This document shows positions 1 through 13,400 of a stretch of 64,000 nt of DNA, one piece after another. This stretch comes from Archegozetes longisetosus. Its lineage: Eukaryota; Arthropoda; Arachnida; Sarcoptiformes; Trhypochthoniidae. The translations under genes were made by a program, and so were the position numbers. Numbering within the stretch: the stretch's first letter is position 1; each line of letters begins with the position of its first letter. The notes under the pieces are model-generated. The model ran no database searches and was not told the origin of the DNA. It saw only the letters and a program-made list of their open reading frames with translations. Location of the stretch: contig JAEMBT020000002.1 in NCBI GenBank assembly GCA_018873245.2, forward strand, positions 3,848,001 to 3,912,000, written 5' to 3'.

Positions 1-487
1 TCGAGGCTCATCGAAAATATTTATAATTATTGTGAAGCACTAAAATGGTTAAGACATGAATAAAACAAAGCGAGACTAATCATATCAATATCTCTAAAAG
101 CATTTTGTTAGACTGAATCACAAATTCTAGTATCAAATGAGCGTTTAGAGTGAAACTATTCATGTTATGTCACCAGAATCATTTGAGAACATTTTCTAAA
201 TAAGTATAATATTACAATAATTTTTAACTTCTTTTATAACATTAGCTTTTTTTTATGAAAAAAACGTTTGCGTAACATTTTTATTACAGAATACAGTAAA
301 CACGAAGTTCAAGTTTCAAATAAATATTTAAGAAAGATATGTGAATGACAGCTACGTTTCAATTATGAGTTAAAAAATCAAAATTTTTAATTTTACATTA
401 ATAAAATTATTTTATGTTAGAATTAAGATGAACTAGTTATTGTCAAATACTATTCTTATATATATGACTATAAATGAAGCGAAATGT
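1..487. other. AT-rich flank downstream of the neprilysin gene
   Basis: This stretch lies 3' of the neprilysin stop codon. I see no open frame of note, no TIR pair and no recognisable RNA gene in it. It probably includes the 3' UTR of the neprilysin gene. Confidence 0.5.
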
Positions 488-3400
488 CTACCAAACTGAA
501 CATTTTTTAATGGGATTCATGGGAGAGCCAACCGGACAGTTGAATGATTTGGCAAAGTCTTGTGAATTGGACAAAACACCAATGATTCTAAAATAAAATT
601 AATAGTTGAAAAATCCATGTTTCTAGTCTAAATAATTTGATTTGTTTATGTCGGATGAATTAATATAAAAATAGTTAAATTTAGAAGAGTCTAATACCTA
701 TATCTACTCGGACTATGAGAATCAATTTCTATCATAAGTTTCAAGTGCTCTGAGTTTTCTTTACTACACGATTGAATGCCATAACTGATCCAAAATAGTT
801 GCTCTGGACTGTACTTGAGTCCTGGTAGTCTCTGTTCAGGTCCATGTTTACTAATAAATGTCTTATAGGCCCGAAATGCTAGTTTGATGCCTCCATTGTC
901 AGCTATATTTTCTCCTTGAGTATTAATTCCATTTAAATTGAGTCCAACTTCTTTCACAGTATAATTACTATACTGATCAACAATACACTGAGACTTGTTT
1001 TTGAAGTTTTCATCAGTGTCCAGATCCCACCAGTTCCTCACTTGTCCGTCTTTGTCGAACTGTCGACCAGTATCCTAATTATAACATTTTCAAAAAGATA
1101 TTCAGACTTAAATGTTTTTACAATAAGATATAAGAAATTTCTCACATCAAATCCATGGGTTATTTCATGTCCAGCCACTTCACCAATAGTTCCATAGTTC
1201 AAATAACTTTAAAAGAATTGAATTTAATAAATAAATAATATTGTCGTGCAAGAATTATATTTGAAAACTTTGCAAACATCTTACTTCGGTCTATTTTTGT
1301 TGTAGAAGACGCCCTGAAGAATACCTGCAGGAATTACTATTGTGTTTTCTTGTGGAAAATAATATGCATTCACTTCAGTCACTTCGGCAAATTTTCGCCA
1401 ACTATCCAATTAATAACAATTATTGAGTGTATAATTTTCAAAATAAATTTTTAGAGTTTCTCACTCATCCTTAATATTGGGTTCCTTGAGCTGACTGAAT
1501 TGGTAATCAGTTAGCCATTTGTTGATATCAAGCTTGTTTTGAAAATAATCGTTTGGAGAGATTTTGAGCTGAGAGTTAAGTGAAAAAATTGAATATTAAT
1601 ATTTATGAGAAAAGGGAAGCTGGTATTTCAAAATCTGTCACATTTTGAAAGTATGGATGAGTTATTTTTCTAACTCAGTCAACACTCAACCATTTATATA
1701 ATATGATTCGATTATCCGGTTCAATTATTTCATTCAAATGCATTTTTGGGAATTAAGGTTCTAATTTTGAACACTCTTAAGCAGAACCAATCTGAAAATC
1801 AGATTTATTTATCGTAATAGGTTTTTCCGTGTGGATGGTAGAAGTTAAAACTAAGGCATTATTATAATTGCTATTTATTCTGGTCATTTTTAAAGATAAT
1901 AATAATAATAATAATATCTCTCTGAGTGCGCCAAACTGGAGTGACATATTTACATTTTTGTAGTGATGTGCCACTTTTTTTTCATCCAAGAGTTCGTCCG
2001 GATATCCAATTTTAAGGTCCATATTCTTTAACTTCTCTAAAGCGTGTTGAAGAGTCATGTCTTCCATCCAATCGATTTCATTTAAAATCTTCTCAAACTC
2101 TTTTTTGATATTGGATACAATTTGAAGAGTCTGTTTAGAGTAATTAAGTAATTATCAGGTTGAACCGTAAGGAAAAATTGATTACCATTTGTTTGTTTTC
2201 ATCAGCGAAGTATGTTTTGACATATAAATGAGATAAACCGATTCCAATAGCAGACTGAACGACATCGACACACTGTTCCCAACGCGGTTCCTGTTGTTTT
2301 TTGCCTAAGATCATTGCCTCATATTGTTCTTCAAGATTTTTCCACTTATTTCCCAATGAAGATATTTTAGAGTAAACAACTCGCCATATTATATAATTTG
2401 CCAAAATTCTGTTGCATTAGAATCAATTCCTATAGATTATAGAGCTCTAATCAACTAAAATCAAGCTTAAGATACCTTTTTTTAGTTTGTGGTAAAATCA
2501 AATCAAGTGATTTGATATAAGTTGTATCGATTACGACAATCTCTTCATACTTGGGAAGTGGTTGTAAAGTAAAGTTGTTTATGAGACTCAACCAATCTGT
2601 CTAATGAATTAATAAAATAGAAAAAAAATATTACAACTGAAGGAATTGAGGAGCAAGTTTTAGGTAACAGTGAAACTGAATAGAGTTTAATTTTTTAATT
2701 TGTTCCACTATGAAAATATGAACATCTAAACTCCATAATAAGAGAAACTTACATTAGGAGCAATTTGATGTAATTCTTCGATAGTCAACTTGTTATATAA
2801 TAAGCTCATGTTACGTCTCTCTTCTTTGGGTAATGAATACTAAAAGCAAAGTTGAATTAAGTTACCTGAGATATGAGATATCTACCTAAAGTTTATTACG
2901 TTTGCGAGCGTAGTTTCAAACTCTAATACTTCCATCATCTGTTGTTTGGCTGCATCCTCATTAGCTCCCAATAAAATAGCACTCTTTACCATCAAATCGT
3001 AATAGGCCGCAACAGATGAGTCATTCAGGCCTTTTAGGAGTAAATCTCGATCGTAAAGACCTAATGATGTCTGATCTAACTGTCAATAAAGCTTATTTCA
3101 GTGTTTCAATTAGAGGAGTCTTTTAATTGTGAAATGTTCTTACAAACAAAGATCTTTTTGAACTGTTGCGATCATCAGAGTCAACATAAATAGATAGTAA
3201 GATGTTGTCTACAAGTCCTATTTTTCTTAATTTTGTATATGTTTCAAACCAATTCAAGTTAGATTCATCCCACTCCGTTGACTGCAATACAGGCCAACCG
3301 CCCAATTGCTTCAGAAGATCTAGTAGTGGCTTGTCTCCTCTTTTCTCAATCAACGCTAAATTCATCCAATAAGTATTGGTTAACATTTTTCGAAATAAAC

Positions 3401-4832
3401 TTAATAACTTCTAATCAATTTGAAAAGACTTGAATTGAGAAACTATAAGAGTAAAATCGTGTGATTATCAGAGAGCAAACACTTTTCCAAAATGACTGGT
3501 TTCTTCAATACTTGAGAACACTACTTTGTATGAATTTAGAATATTGGATTAAATCAAAATTGAATTAGAAGTTTATTTTCTATAATTCAATATGCTTTGT
3601 GCAAAAGGTCAAAGCATTCAAATTGTACCATAAAAATGTTGATCACTTCTAAAAATAAAATTAGTTTAGCAATAATGCAATTTCGCAATTCGTAAGCAAA
3701 TTATTCATTACTTTCTAAGATAATTTTAAAAATTGAAACTCACAAAACTAGTTTAGACATTTCAAAATTAGTTTTATGCGCCCACAAATTTTTATGTGAC
3801 AAACTTTCAATTAAGAGTATTTTATCCAAACATTCAATTAGAGAAGAAGTTTAACGATGAAAAAGTTTTTTTTCAGCTTTTCCTATCCTAAACAAATGAT
3901 GTAAGACAAGTAGTGCACAAAACATTGAAGTAGACTCGAATAATGCATGAGTAAATTTGCTTCATTGGAAAAAGCCGAAGCGATTAGTTTAGACTAATTT
4001 TCTTCTAATTTGGTACACTTTAGTTATTTACAAGTTGAAAATACTCTTAGTTTAAGAGGTTTCAAATAAATCTGATTTATACCTAAAACTCTGACAGTTT
4101 TTTGACAGTTCTGACGATACTTCCTAAAACTAACACTTCTCACGTTTTAAGTCGAATAATAGTTTGCGATCTTGTAGCGAATAGCAAGACTTACTTGTGT
4201 CCAAACAGCTTTTGTAGAGATCCTTCAATTTTGTTACAAAAGCTTTATTTCTCGAGTCAGTTGATTTCTTTTCTATTAAAACTATGGAAACAAAAATTTC
4301 AAATAAGTTCATAGATGAATAATTGGCCTTTTTGAAAGTGGTACCTCTAAGCTTTTTATTGAGATCATCCTGTAGATCATCAAACGTGGACTGCGATGAC
4401 TTGTGTTCTGGTATTACAGTAGATTCGATCCATTTTCCACATGAAAACTGGTAGAAGTCATCACAAGGAGAAACAGTTTCGTCGATTGTTCTCAAAATCC
4501 TGGCAGCTTTAATGCATATAAATATTTGATGTTTAAACTAATTTTTGCAGCAATTTGTCGCGCAATAGCTTACCTTCCTTGATGCAATCAGGTGTTAGGC
4601 ATACATCATTATCAATTGCATTAGGTTTGAGTGAATTTGCATTTGAGTTGACTATCAATATCACAATTAATATAAATATGGTCAATAAGGAAACGGTTAA
4701 CATTATGTTATGGAACAAATGCTGTTTAAGTTTCTTCTTCCAATATGATGTTGGACTTTGTTGACGATCACTACAAATGGCAATGAACTTAAAATAAATT
4801 AAATCATTTTGATAGTGCAAGACTGGACTCAT
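488..4832 (-). CDS. Neprilysin-like M13 zinc metallopeptidase, 14 exons
   Basis: Type II membrane endopeptidase of the neprilysin/ECE family, which in animals cleaves peptides outside the cell. Exons in coding order: 4832-4574, 4506-4345, 4272-4195, 3355-3144, 3079-2900, 2839-2753, 2600-2476, 2408-2186, 2130-1954, 1568-1465, 1401-1285, 1206-1146, 1074-698, 587-488. They join without a frame break into 753 residues, close to human neprilysin. A short cytoplasmic N-terminus is followed by a membrane anchor (about 43-61), then CLTPDCIKE and the M13 N-domain motif [12 protein letters not shown]. The substrate-binding motif is NAYY. HEITH (588-592) holds two zinc ligands and the catalytic Glu, and GENIADNGG (E650, D654) gives the third ligand. 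The protein ends in the canonical CSVW and stops with TAG. All key residues are present, so it should be active. The 839-nt third intron is the largest. The first ATG is my choice; an upstream non-coding exon is possible. Confidence 0.95.
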
Positions 4833-6596
4833 CCTAACAAGTTCTGAAACGTTATTGGGGAATAACTTGATTTCAAGTTATATGAAAGGCTTACGAACTT
4901 TTCCACTCTTAAACATATCTTAATTATGTTGAAAGCTTTACTTTTATAGGAAGTGCACAGCTTCAGTTAATTTTGTTTGAAAACTTAATTTGAACGTCAG
5001 TTAAGGACTTAGTGGTCGTAAGAGGACTTCAAATTTATAAGGATTTCCGTTTTTTATTCTTACAGTCCATAACATCAAATTCAATTACTTATCTTTAGTT
5101 AATGAGTCGAGTCATGTCAATATTACAGTAAAAATAAGATCGATAAATTAACATTCTTAAAAATTCTACTATTATATGTTCAATACCGGAATTGAAAATC
5201 ACAAACTCCTATGTAAATAGGAAAGTCGTATGATGTATCAATTTAGACTACTCAGCAATTTTTTATATTCAACAACACTCTTGAAATTTATTTTTGCAGT
5301 CACTTTTGAACAATTTAAACTATACACAGTCCTGAAAGTGAAGTTGATCTTATGAATTTAGCTTATCTTTCAAGATCAAGTAAACTTTATCTCTAAACAG
5401 CCAGCGCAACTTCAATAATTTGAGCACTTTTATGTTTAAATGTGAGCTCGCACAAAATTGAAAAAAGGTTATAAAATGTCAAAAAGGAAACCTACACAGA
5501 TTTTTAAATACAAATAAACTGAAGATTCATCTGAAAACTGATCCATTGTTACAAACTCAGATCAATGGTTATCATTACTGTAAACTACAGGATAGAAAAA
5601 AAATAAAAACTAAAGCCTAAAGATATAGTGAAACAAATTCTAGTTTGACAAGCAGAATCTAATTTGCCAGCAAATAAAAAATTTGTGAAAATTTCGACAC
5701 ATTTTAAAAAGTATACTAAAATGATTACAAATGGAAACTTTATAGTAATTAGCATAAAATGTTGCATAATTTATTTTTGATAAGATTTGAGCTCAAATCA
5801 AAATAGAATCTGAAAAAATTTTTTAATGTTAAAACATTTTGATAGCCTTGATTCAAATTATTTGAATTTATAATTAAGTTTTGTAATGTTTACGATTTTG
5901 TAATAAGTTTATAAATTATGCAAAGTTTACATAAATCAATTTCAAAAATGTTACAGAGAGTCCGATTAGTTTTGAAAAGGAAAAATTCAACTTACTTTAT
6001 GTTAGATGTGCTGCTGAGAGCTCTGCAAAGCCCCTGATGGGCGTTATGATTGGCCACTTGATTAGACATTTTTAGGTCCCAAAAACTGATTCGAAAAGTA
6101 TAGATTTAAACATTTTTGGAAAGTTTTGAGAACAAGCAAACAGTCAAAAAGTAAATAAGGCTGATTTTCAGTCAAATAAGTTAAAAGTTTGCATGTATAC
6201 TGATTCGGTTCAGTACATAATTATTATTTGATCCAAAACACGACTACTGTTGCACTAATAAGTTTGAGCGCTACTCAGCTAACCATTAAATGTATTAACG
6301 AGTAAGTTGTGAAGCATTTCTGTTCAACATTAATAATTCATTTTTAAACTTGTTATTCGCTATTTAAAGTTAAATTATGTTCTATTTTATATATATACTT
6401 GAAAATATTGCTGACTAACTGATCGGTGGCTGACATAAAAAATAGCTATTTACTACTGCAACCAATTAGATCCGGAAGTTTTAGGAAGAGTTGAAAGGAT
6501 TTTTAAAATGCTATAACATATTGTGAAGTTTAAATCGAATTTATATCTAGTTAAAACTTAATAATAACTTTGATTTTCTATTAACTTGATTATCAG

Positions 6597-6631
6597 AAAT
6601 TGACAAGACTGATACTCAGTCTTGTCAATTT
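6597..6631. repeat. Perfect 16-bp hairpin
   Basis: Positions 6597-6612 (AAATTGACAAGACTGA) are followed by the 3-nt loop TAC and the exact reverse complement at 6616-6631. It lies in intergenic DNA between two minus-strand genes. It could be a small palindrome relic or a structured transcript. No function can be assigned. Confidence 0.85.
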
Positions 6632-7989
6632 AGTCAGTCTATTGACTTTTGTTGATTTTTAAAATCTTTTCCATTTTAAACATACATATTCTAATAATCA
6701 GTAATATTTACTTGGTGAGTAATTTTTTCAAAACTGGAAATTGTTAATTTAAATTTCAAGGTCAATGTCAGAAAGCCTTCATTTGCAGAAAAGTTCATCT
6801 AGTTGAAGAGAATAATAATTTGAACTAGCAATTTGATTTTTCAAAAATATTTATGTATACTAGAATTTACAGGTCTGTTGACTAAAGGCTTATTAAATAG
6901 TATAAGTGCTATTTAGATTTTCTGAATATATCATAGTTGTTATATAATGTTAGTTTTGTCATAAAGCTAATGGGCTTGTTAAATGTCATATTATTAAAGC
7001 TTTAAGTTTTAGTAAAATTGCTATCACTTAGTGGTCTAAACTCGACAAACACTGAAAATTTTAAATTAATCTTTTAATCTCACCTTCAAGCCGATAGTCA
7101 TTTAAAAGAAGAGAAAATCCAACAGTTTTTTGCGAAGGAAAAATTTAGGTCTTAACATTGGTGTTAATAAGGATTAGCGATCAAACATATATTCGTAATC
7201 ATTCGTCACTTTTTTGAAAACAAAGTTTATTTGAAATAGAAACAGATGTGAAAAGTGCAAATGTAAAAGTAACGGCAGAATCAATTGCTTTTCATCGAAA
7301 TAGTCCTTGAATAACGAGAAATGAGCTTTGAAAATCAAACTGTCACTTTATGAAGAGTGCAACTATTTTCTAATTTTTTCTCTGTATGCTCAATCCTTCA
7401 ATATCTCATGAAGACTTAATGTCATACTAAACATTGAGAACAATTACTGTAAATCTCTATTAATTTTGTCGAATCAATATTTAGTACTTTTGAGGATGAG
7501 TAATGAAGAGAGTTATTATCTATATTATGCCTGTATAGCTTCAAAAACAATACGAGTCCTTATCCTATTATCTAATGGGAAAATATATCATCCGTGAAAA
7601 CTTCCAGTTATTTGATAATTTAATGAAGCTTTGTTTGAAACAATTTTGAATGCATAGTATTTTAGATTAAGCTTACAAAGCAGTAGTAAACTGCTCCTCA
7701 AGTTGAATGCTTTTATGTAAATAGAATTGAATTTAATGTAATAATTAGAGGTGATTCTATGGGATAGGAAAGTTTAAGCAAACAATTGCTTACAATTGAG
7801 ATTTCGAAATCATTTTCAAAGTCATCTATTGAGCGGTACTTACTAAAGGACACGCTATCAGCAGGTATGTAGAGGAAAACCATCGAATCATACTTTGACT
7901 GAGTAAATGTTCTCTTTTTAATTGCCGTGTTTACGCTAGGCATTAGATATACAGGAACTATATGTGGCATTCAAACTTGTTTTCTATTT

Positions 7990-8077
7990 CTAGCGCATTA
8001 TGTACGCCATTATCCTAAACCTAATCTATTAAGGTAAACTAGATTAGGTTTGGGAAATGATATGCGTTGTGCACTAG
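7990..8077. repeat. Imperfect 88-bp palindrome
   Basis: The left arm at 7990-8028 begins CTAGCGCATTATG and ends CCTAAACCTAATCTA. It pairs with 8040-8077, which starts TAGATTAGGTTTGGG and ends TGCACTAG. The loop is about 11 nt and there are a few mismatches. It may be a tiny MITE or a structured RNA; it lies 190 bp downstream of the astacin stop. Confidence 0.7.
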
Positions 8078-8266
8078 GCGTAGAAGGTAAATTTGAGTAG
8101 TCCACATAACTGATCTAGCATTTGGCGCAAATCAAGATAAACATTTACCCTTTCGCTATTTAGAAATTATTTTCCCCATATTCAGAAGTAAAACAATTTA
8201 CACAATCAAAAGCTTTTGTGCAATTTGTATTCTAAGTTTGTATTTGGTCTAAATTTTTAATTACAT

Positions 8267-9845
8267 TTAATTACATTTATATAGTAGATTAAGACTGGTA
8301 ACATCAGAAGGACTTAGACTCTTTTTGAAATGTGATTCAATCATTTTTGCACCTTTCACTTTAGGAGTCATTGTATTTCTGCCATTTTTACTAAAAGCTT
8401 TTGTTCCGTAGATCATAATTGAACCGTAGTCAAATTTAGTGAAGAGTTTATTCTGAGAAGCGGGAACTTTAGCGAATTGATCCTGCATTCCATTCTCAAT
8501 ATTTTCCCAATTCACTGTTATGTATTGGTCTCTATCTGACCGCATGTGTTCGTGGTAAAAGCCGAGCGCGTGGAGAATTTCATGCAATGAACTCCCAATA
8601 TCGTGACAACCGCGACCTAAAGATAGATATTGGCGTCCGCCTACTTTTCCCACTGATGAATAGCAGCTTTGATAAGAACCAATAAATCAAATAAGAAATA
8701 ATTAATTATTAGATTTTTCAAGCAAACTATTCTAATTTAGGATATAATAAAAATTTCAGATTTTATATTCAATTAGCGCTTATGTAACTTTTTTTGGTGC
8801 TTTTTAGCAATAGTTCTTCTAGTTATGGGTAAGCTGACTGAATTTCTCAAATTCCAAATTTTGATTAGGAACACAAAATTTTCAATCTTGAAGTAATGTC
8901 TGCAGTTTTAAACTCGGATCTAAAGCTGCAGATTAAAATTTTATTCCATGAACCCCATCAATTTTAAACTCATTGAAAGTAATTCTTAGAAATTATCTTA
9001 TGGTTTCCCTTTGAAATTTTTGGTCCAGTTTTCATTCGATGAAATGTTGGTATCCCTACTTTGGATAAAATTTTCAAACAAAATGCTCTTAGAATTTATT
9101 TTGAGCATATAAAAATGAGTTGGACAAACTGTAAACCTGGGATAGAGGTTCTTCATTTAGAAAAGTAGTTTAAATACTAATACTCCATATAATAATCTGA
9201 AATTTTTCCTGTGCTTGTTAATATTGCGAAGTTGATAGCTAATTAAAATTTGAAACAGCACTAATTCTCTTGACAACAGTGAAACAGAACTTTGAACGCG
9301 CTTAAGTCTATTCTATACTTCTAAACTTATATCGTTTGACTGGACTGTTATTCATATATTATAAATCTAATGAGCGGCAAATCAAAGCATGTCGAAAGAA
9401 ATCACTAATACCCGTCTCCGTTGAAGAATTGCACATAATTTGCTTGGTTAGTCCTTTGCTTAAATCTGATGCAACTTTTAGATTCTATGTGTTTCATAGC
9501 AGCGAGTATTTTACTTCGATGAGCCGCTAAATCAGATGATATAAGGTATTAGTCGAATATAATAGTTAATCAATCTGACCTACATAATGAATTGTCTATT
9601 TTATAGTAAACAACTCCATTAGGCCAAATAGGTGTCCTAGAAGTTGCTCCTTTCTTAACTCGTTTAGATCCCTGATCTCTGGCTCTTTTAAGTGAAAGCT
9701 TTTTTCTCTTAGCTTTATTTGATCGAAAGATTTCGGTTGAAAATATAAACAATTAAGCCACTCATCGTAAGAATGACAACTTACCAGCTGAAATTACGTC
9801 TATCATTATTATTATCAATAGGAGAACGATCAAACCTTTTAGCAT
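8267..9845 (-). CDS. Astacin-family (M12A) secreted zinc peptidase, 4 exons
   Basis: Secreted metalloendopeptidase of the astacin family. Exons: 9845-9785, 9712-9584, 9526-9412, 8666-8267; they join in frame to 234 residues. Residues 1-20 (MLKGLIVLLLIIIMIDVISA) form a signal peptide in their own exon. A short, very basic segment (about 21-47) follows, then the domain start IWPNGVVYYKID, ILAAMKHIESKSCIRF and the CYSSVG block. The zinc signature HEILHALGFYHEHMRSDRD (130-148) supplies three His ligands and the catalytic Glu. The Met-turn SIMIY (184-188) carries the fifth-ligand Tyr. There are no EGF, CUB or ShK domains; the protein stops just after the catalytic domain (YKCN). I see no FxGD aspartate-switch motif between signal and domain. 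The third intron, 745 nt, is much longer than the others. Confidence 0.93.
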
Positions 9846-10465
9846 ATTTTTTAAAACTTATCATTAATAATCCGTTTCTCTCAACTTAGAAGTAATTATT
9901 CAATACTTGTTTGTGGACTTCTTTACTCTATTTTTAACATGACTTTGTTAATAGCAACTGAAACAGACTGACTCGTCAATCAAATTACAAAAAGAGAAAC
10001 ATCGAGAAAGATTTCGTTAATGAACGACTGACATAATATATTTATTCATCTGATCTGATAGTCAAACAAAAAGTGTTGTGAAATTCACATTGAACAGGTG
10101 AATAGTATAAGTATTATATTTCTATTAGAAATTTGCATAACTTTGATTTAAATAAGAGTTCATTTAATGTTTGAAGTTAAGCTTATGCTTAACTTTTACT
10201 CCAAACAACAATCGACTAAAGAAAAAAATATTTTTGCCTATATAATTCTGTGAATGGATTGATACTGTTGAGCAAGCTTTAAGATATAACAGGTCAATAA
10301 ATTTTCTATAAGTTTCAAAACTAAACATTAACAAATTGGTGCAATAATTGCCAAAAAATTCTAAAATCATTAAGTATTTCTTAATTTGTTTGAAAAAACA
10401 AGCTTATATATGATATTTTGATTTGGTAAACTTCTATCCAAAATAACCACTTTAATAGATGAAGA
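9846..10465. other. Intergenic spacer between astacin and CD36-like genes
   Basis: About 620 bp of AT-rich sequence. It should contain the astacin 5' region and the 3' UTR of the CD36-like gene. I see no further gene or repeat. Confidence 0.5.
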
Positions 10466-13400
10466 CTAGAAGAGAGCCCCAGGTGGAGACCATGTTAGTC
10501 GTCGTTGTTGTCTTGAAGTCTGTTCGACACTGTTTACATTGTCGCTTTCATTGACTTCACGAACTTTAGCTCCAGTTTGCGCCTCCTTCCCATCGCTCTC
10601 ATATTGTTGTTGACTTATGGTATAGACAGGAGGATAAATGCCCATTTGTTCTGGTGCTTGAAACCTTTGATAGTTTTGTATAACTTCGGGATTCAATCCG
10701 ACGATTGCAACATTTCGTTGTTCTGGTGGATCGAATCGTGCTCTTCGATTCTCTCGATTGCCATCCGATCTCCTATCAGGTGGTGTTGCTTTTCGGTTGC
10801 CATTACTTCTAGAATAGTCTACATAGTTCTGCTTCATTGGTTCGGATCTTTGTTGCTGAGCAGCTGTATTGTCGTATTCCTGCTTCAGAATATCTTTTTC
10901 AGACTTCGGTGGAAATAACTGCGATTCAAAACATTGTTATTGAATGACATTTTAAAAATTAATTATATTTTACAGTTCTTCTTCTCATGAAACCATATCC
11001 AACAGTTCCAGCCAACATTGCTAATCCTCCAAAAAAAGCACCAGCAGATCCATAATTGATAGCAGCCATCGGATAGACTGCTAATTTCATCATTGTTTCA
11101 AACTTATCATCAATTTCTGCAGACTTTATATTCATTAAGAATAAAGTTTTCAGTTAGAAATAGAAACTTAATTAGAAAAATGATTCTTATTAAGGTGAAT
11201 TATGACTACCAAAGAATGAATGCTGATTACTGAAGAGTGTTGCACAATATATATATTTTTAATGGTTTCATGCAACTAATGCTCAACTAATTTAATAACT
11301 TGTAAGAGTTTGCACTATTTAATCAACTTTAAGAAGAAAGAGCTAAGTGACTGATCTTTTACTTGTCAGTTAGCCTGTTCTTTCCTCAGTCAATTTAAAT
11401 GTGAATTTTCTTATTTGATCTCATACCTCTTCGATCCAAACAAAAGGCACGACCGCTTCTCTCGGTCCTCCCATTCCCCTAAATTAGATTTAGACACATT
11501 TTTAATATTTTGTGCTGGTTACAATCAACGTATCTTACGCTACGAGTGGTAGAGGTTTCATCAAAACATTGACTTGCATTCTTCCTGCCGCTCGAAGTGG
11601 TGCTCCAAGTGTCTAAACAATATTAAGATAGAGTGGCTTTGAGAAAAAAATCAATTTTCAATACTATGGATTTGGACTTTGAAGGAGAAATCTTTGTTTG
11701 AAAATAACAAAAGTGCTTGGACAAGATAGAAGTGAGAAAACTTTAAATCTATTGTAGAAGATTAGGAAAGCGGATTTCTTAAGCTTAGAATGTTACTCAT
11801 ACCGGTTCGACATCGAAATAGGTTTCATGTTTTTCAATGTCAGGATTCATTCCTTCGACACCTTGTCTTATAGTATTGCTGGCGTGGAGGAGATGTGGGA
11901 AAGAGAAGGCAAGAGGAGCTCCCTTTTGACACGGACCCAAATCAAAAATGCCGTCACATTTCTCATAGTTATCTGGTGTTGTACAAAAGCATTTATTATC
12001 AGGATTTATATTAGGAGAAGCAAAAAGAGATCTTGGTAACACAAATCGATAAGTAGGTATTCCTCTAACAGAAGAATCTTCTTTGTATTTTGCGTGGAAA
12101 GATCTATATTTCAATAGAAAGTTCAATATCATTGCCAAGTATTGCGAAATTATAAAATTTAAATTTCAACAAATTTAATGACTGACTTGCACGCATCTCC
12201 TTGAAATACATATAATGTGTCTTCTCTAGTTAGGAATGATCCCATAGTCGTGCCATCAGTGCCATTCATCATATTACATCTGGGATCGTCATAAAAATCT
12301 AGGGTTCTTAACAAATAAAATTCAACAACAATTACCATAAAAGCACTTATAAGCCCCAGAGTCTAGAATGCATTGAAAGCGCCAGTGACTCATTAGTAGT
12401 AGTAAAAAAATAATTTGCATCCTGAAAAGCTTTTTATCTATCAAAAGTTTTCATATAGCTAATCAACTCTAACATCTTTGGAAAATTTTTCCCGTTTCTA
12501 TAGTCTAAAGCTCAGTTCAAAATTGTCTGGATTGTATATGCAAGTAGATCTATAAAATTGCTAATTTAGTGTCAAGATTCTTTTGTCTTGTTAAATTGAG
12601 CTCAAATTTTCTTAATTAGTTACTAAGTTATAGTGTCAAACAATGTTTTAGATGGGGTGTACAGAGAAAGCTACAATAGATAAAAACTTTATACTAATCT
12701 CTTATTTAGCATATTTTAAGTGGAAATGACTGGCATACAATCAGTGGTCGATGTGTCTACCGTTTGCAGCTCTTACAACTTGAAGTCTTTCAAGATACGA
12801 ATATAGCACGTCTTAAAGGAACTCAACATGATTTTTAATACAAGGAGCACCTCCACTACGTGTGTTTGTAAGGATTGTGTCTCAGATGATAAAACAGTTT
12901 AGGAAATACTAAAAGCACACAAAATGCACTGAGAACTAAGGTTATCTGCTGATAAAGAAACACAAGCACTGTTTGCGAACAAAATTTTAAAAATTAAAAC
13001 CTTCGACTTATTTATGAATTCCACTAATCGCTTTGGTTTGGTTCCCCTATTATTATCACACAAACCTATCAATCTTTACTCTAATCCTTATCTAAAAGGT
13101 TGTTTGACACCCTGTATATTAGTATTGATAAATTTATGCAATTATGATAAGCTTTCTTTTGTATAGACTAACAAATATATCGATTAAGAGTGTTCTGGAT
13201 CTAATTTCCTAATATAATGACTCTCAAGACACTAGGATTTCACTAATATCCTGAAAGACTATATTTCTAAAGAGATTTTGAAAAGAAATTAGAATTCTAG
13301 AGAAAAAAATTTCTTAATGACTAACGGAAAAACATTAGTTTTCATATAATGTGTGTGAAAGACGATATGAAGAAGCTATCGCTTCAACTGAACAATCGAT

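Larger units (their letters stand above)
4833..8266. other. Intergenic AT-rich region with two hairpins
   Basis: No supported gene. The region contains a perfect 16-bp-stem hairpin (6597-6631) and an imperfect 38-bp-arm palindrome (7990-8077), listed separately. The neprilysin promoter must lie just above 4832, but I see no decisive core element. Confidence 0.5.

Noticed and set aside
7713-7970. Possible single exon (SKYRSIDDFENDFEIS) with a GTAAGC donor-like site
   Set aside because: No partner exon or family could be found on either side; not enough to call a gene.
10577-10918. 113-codon plus-strand frame over the last exon of the CD36-like gene
   Set aside because: Shadow of the real minus-strand coding exon, which continues the receptor's second membrane segment through proper splice sites.
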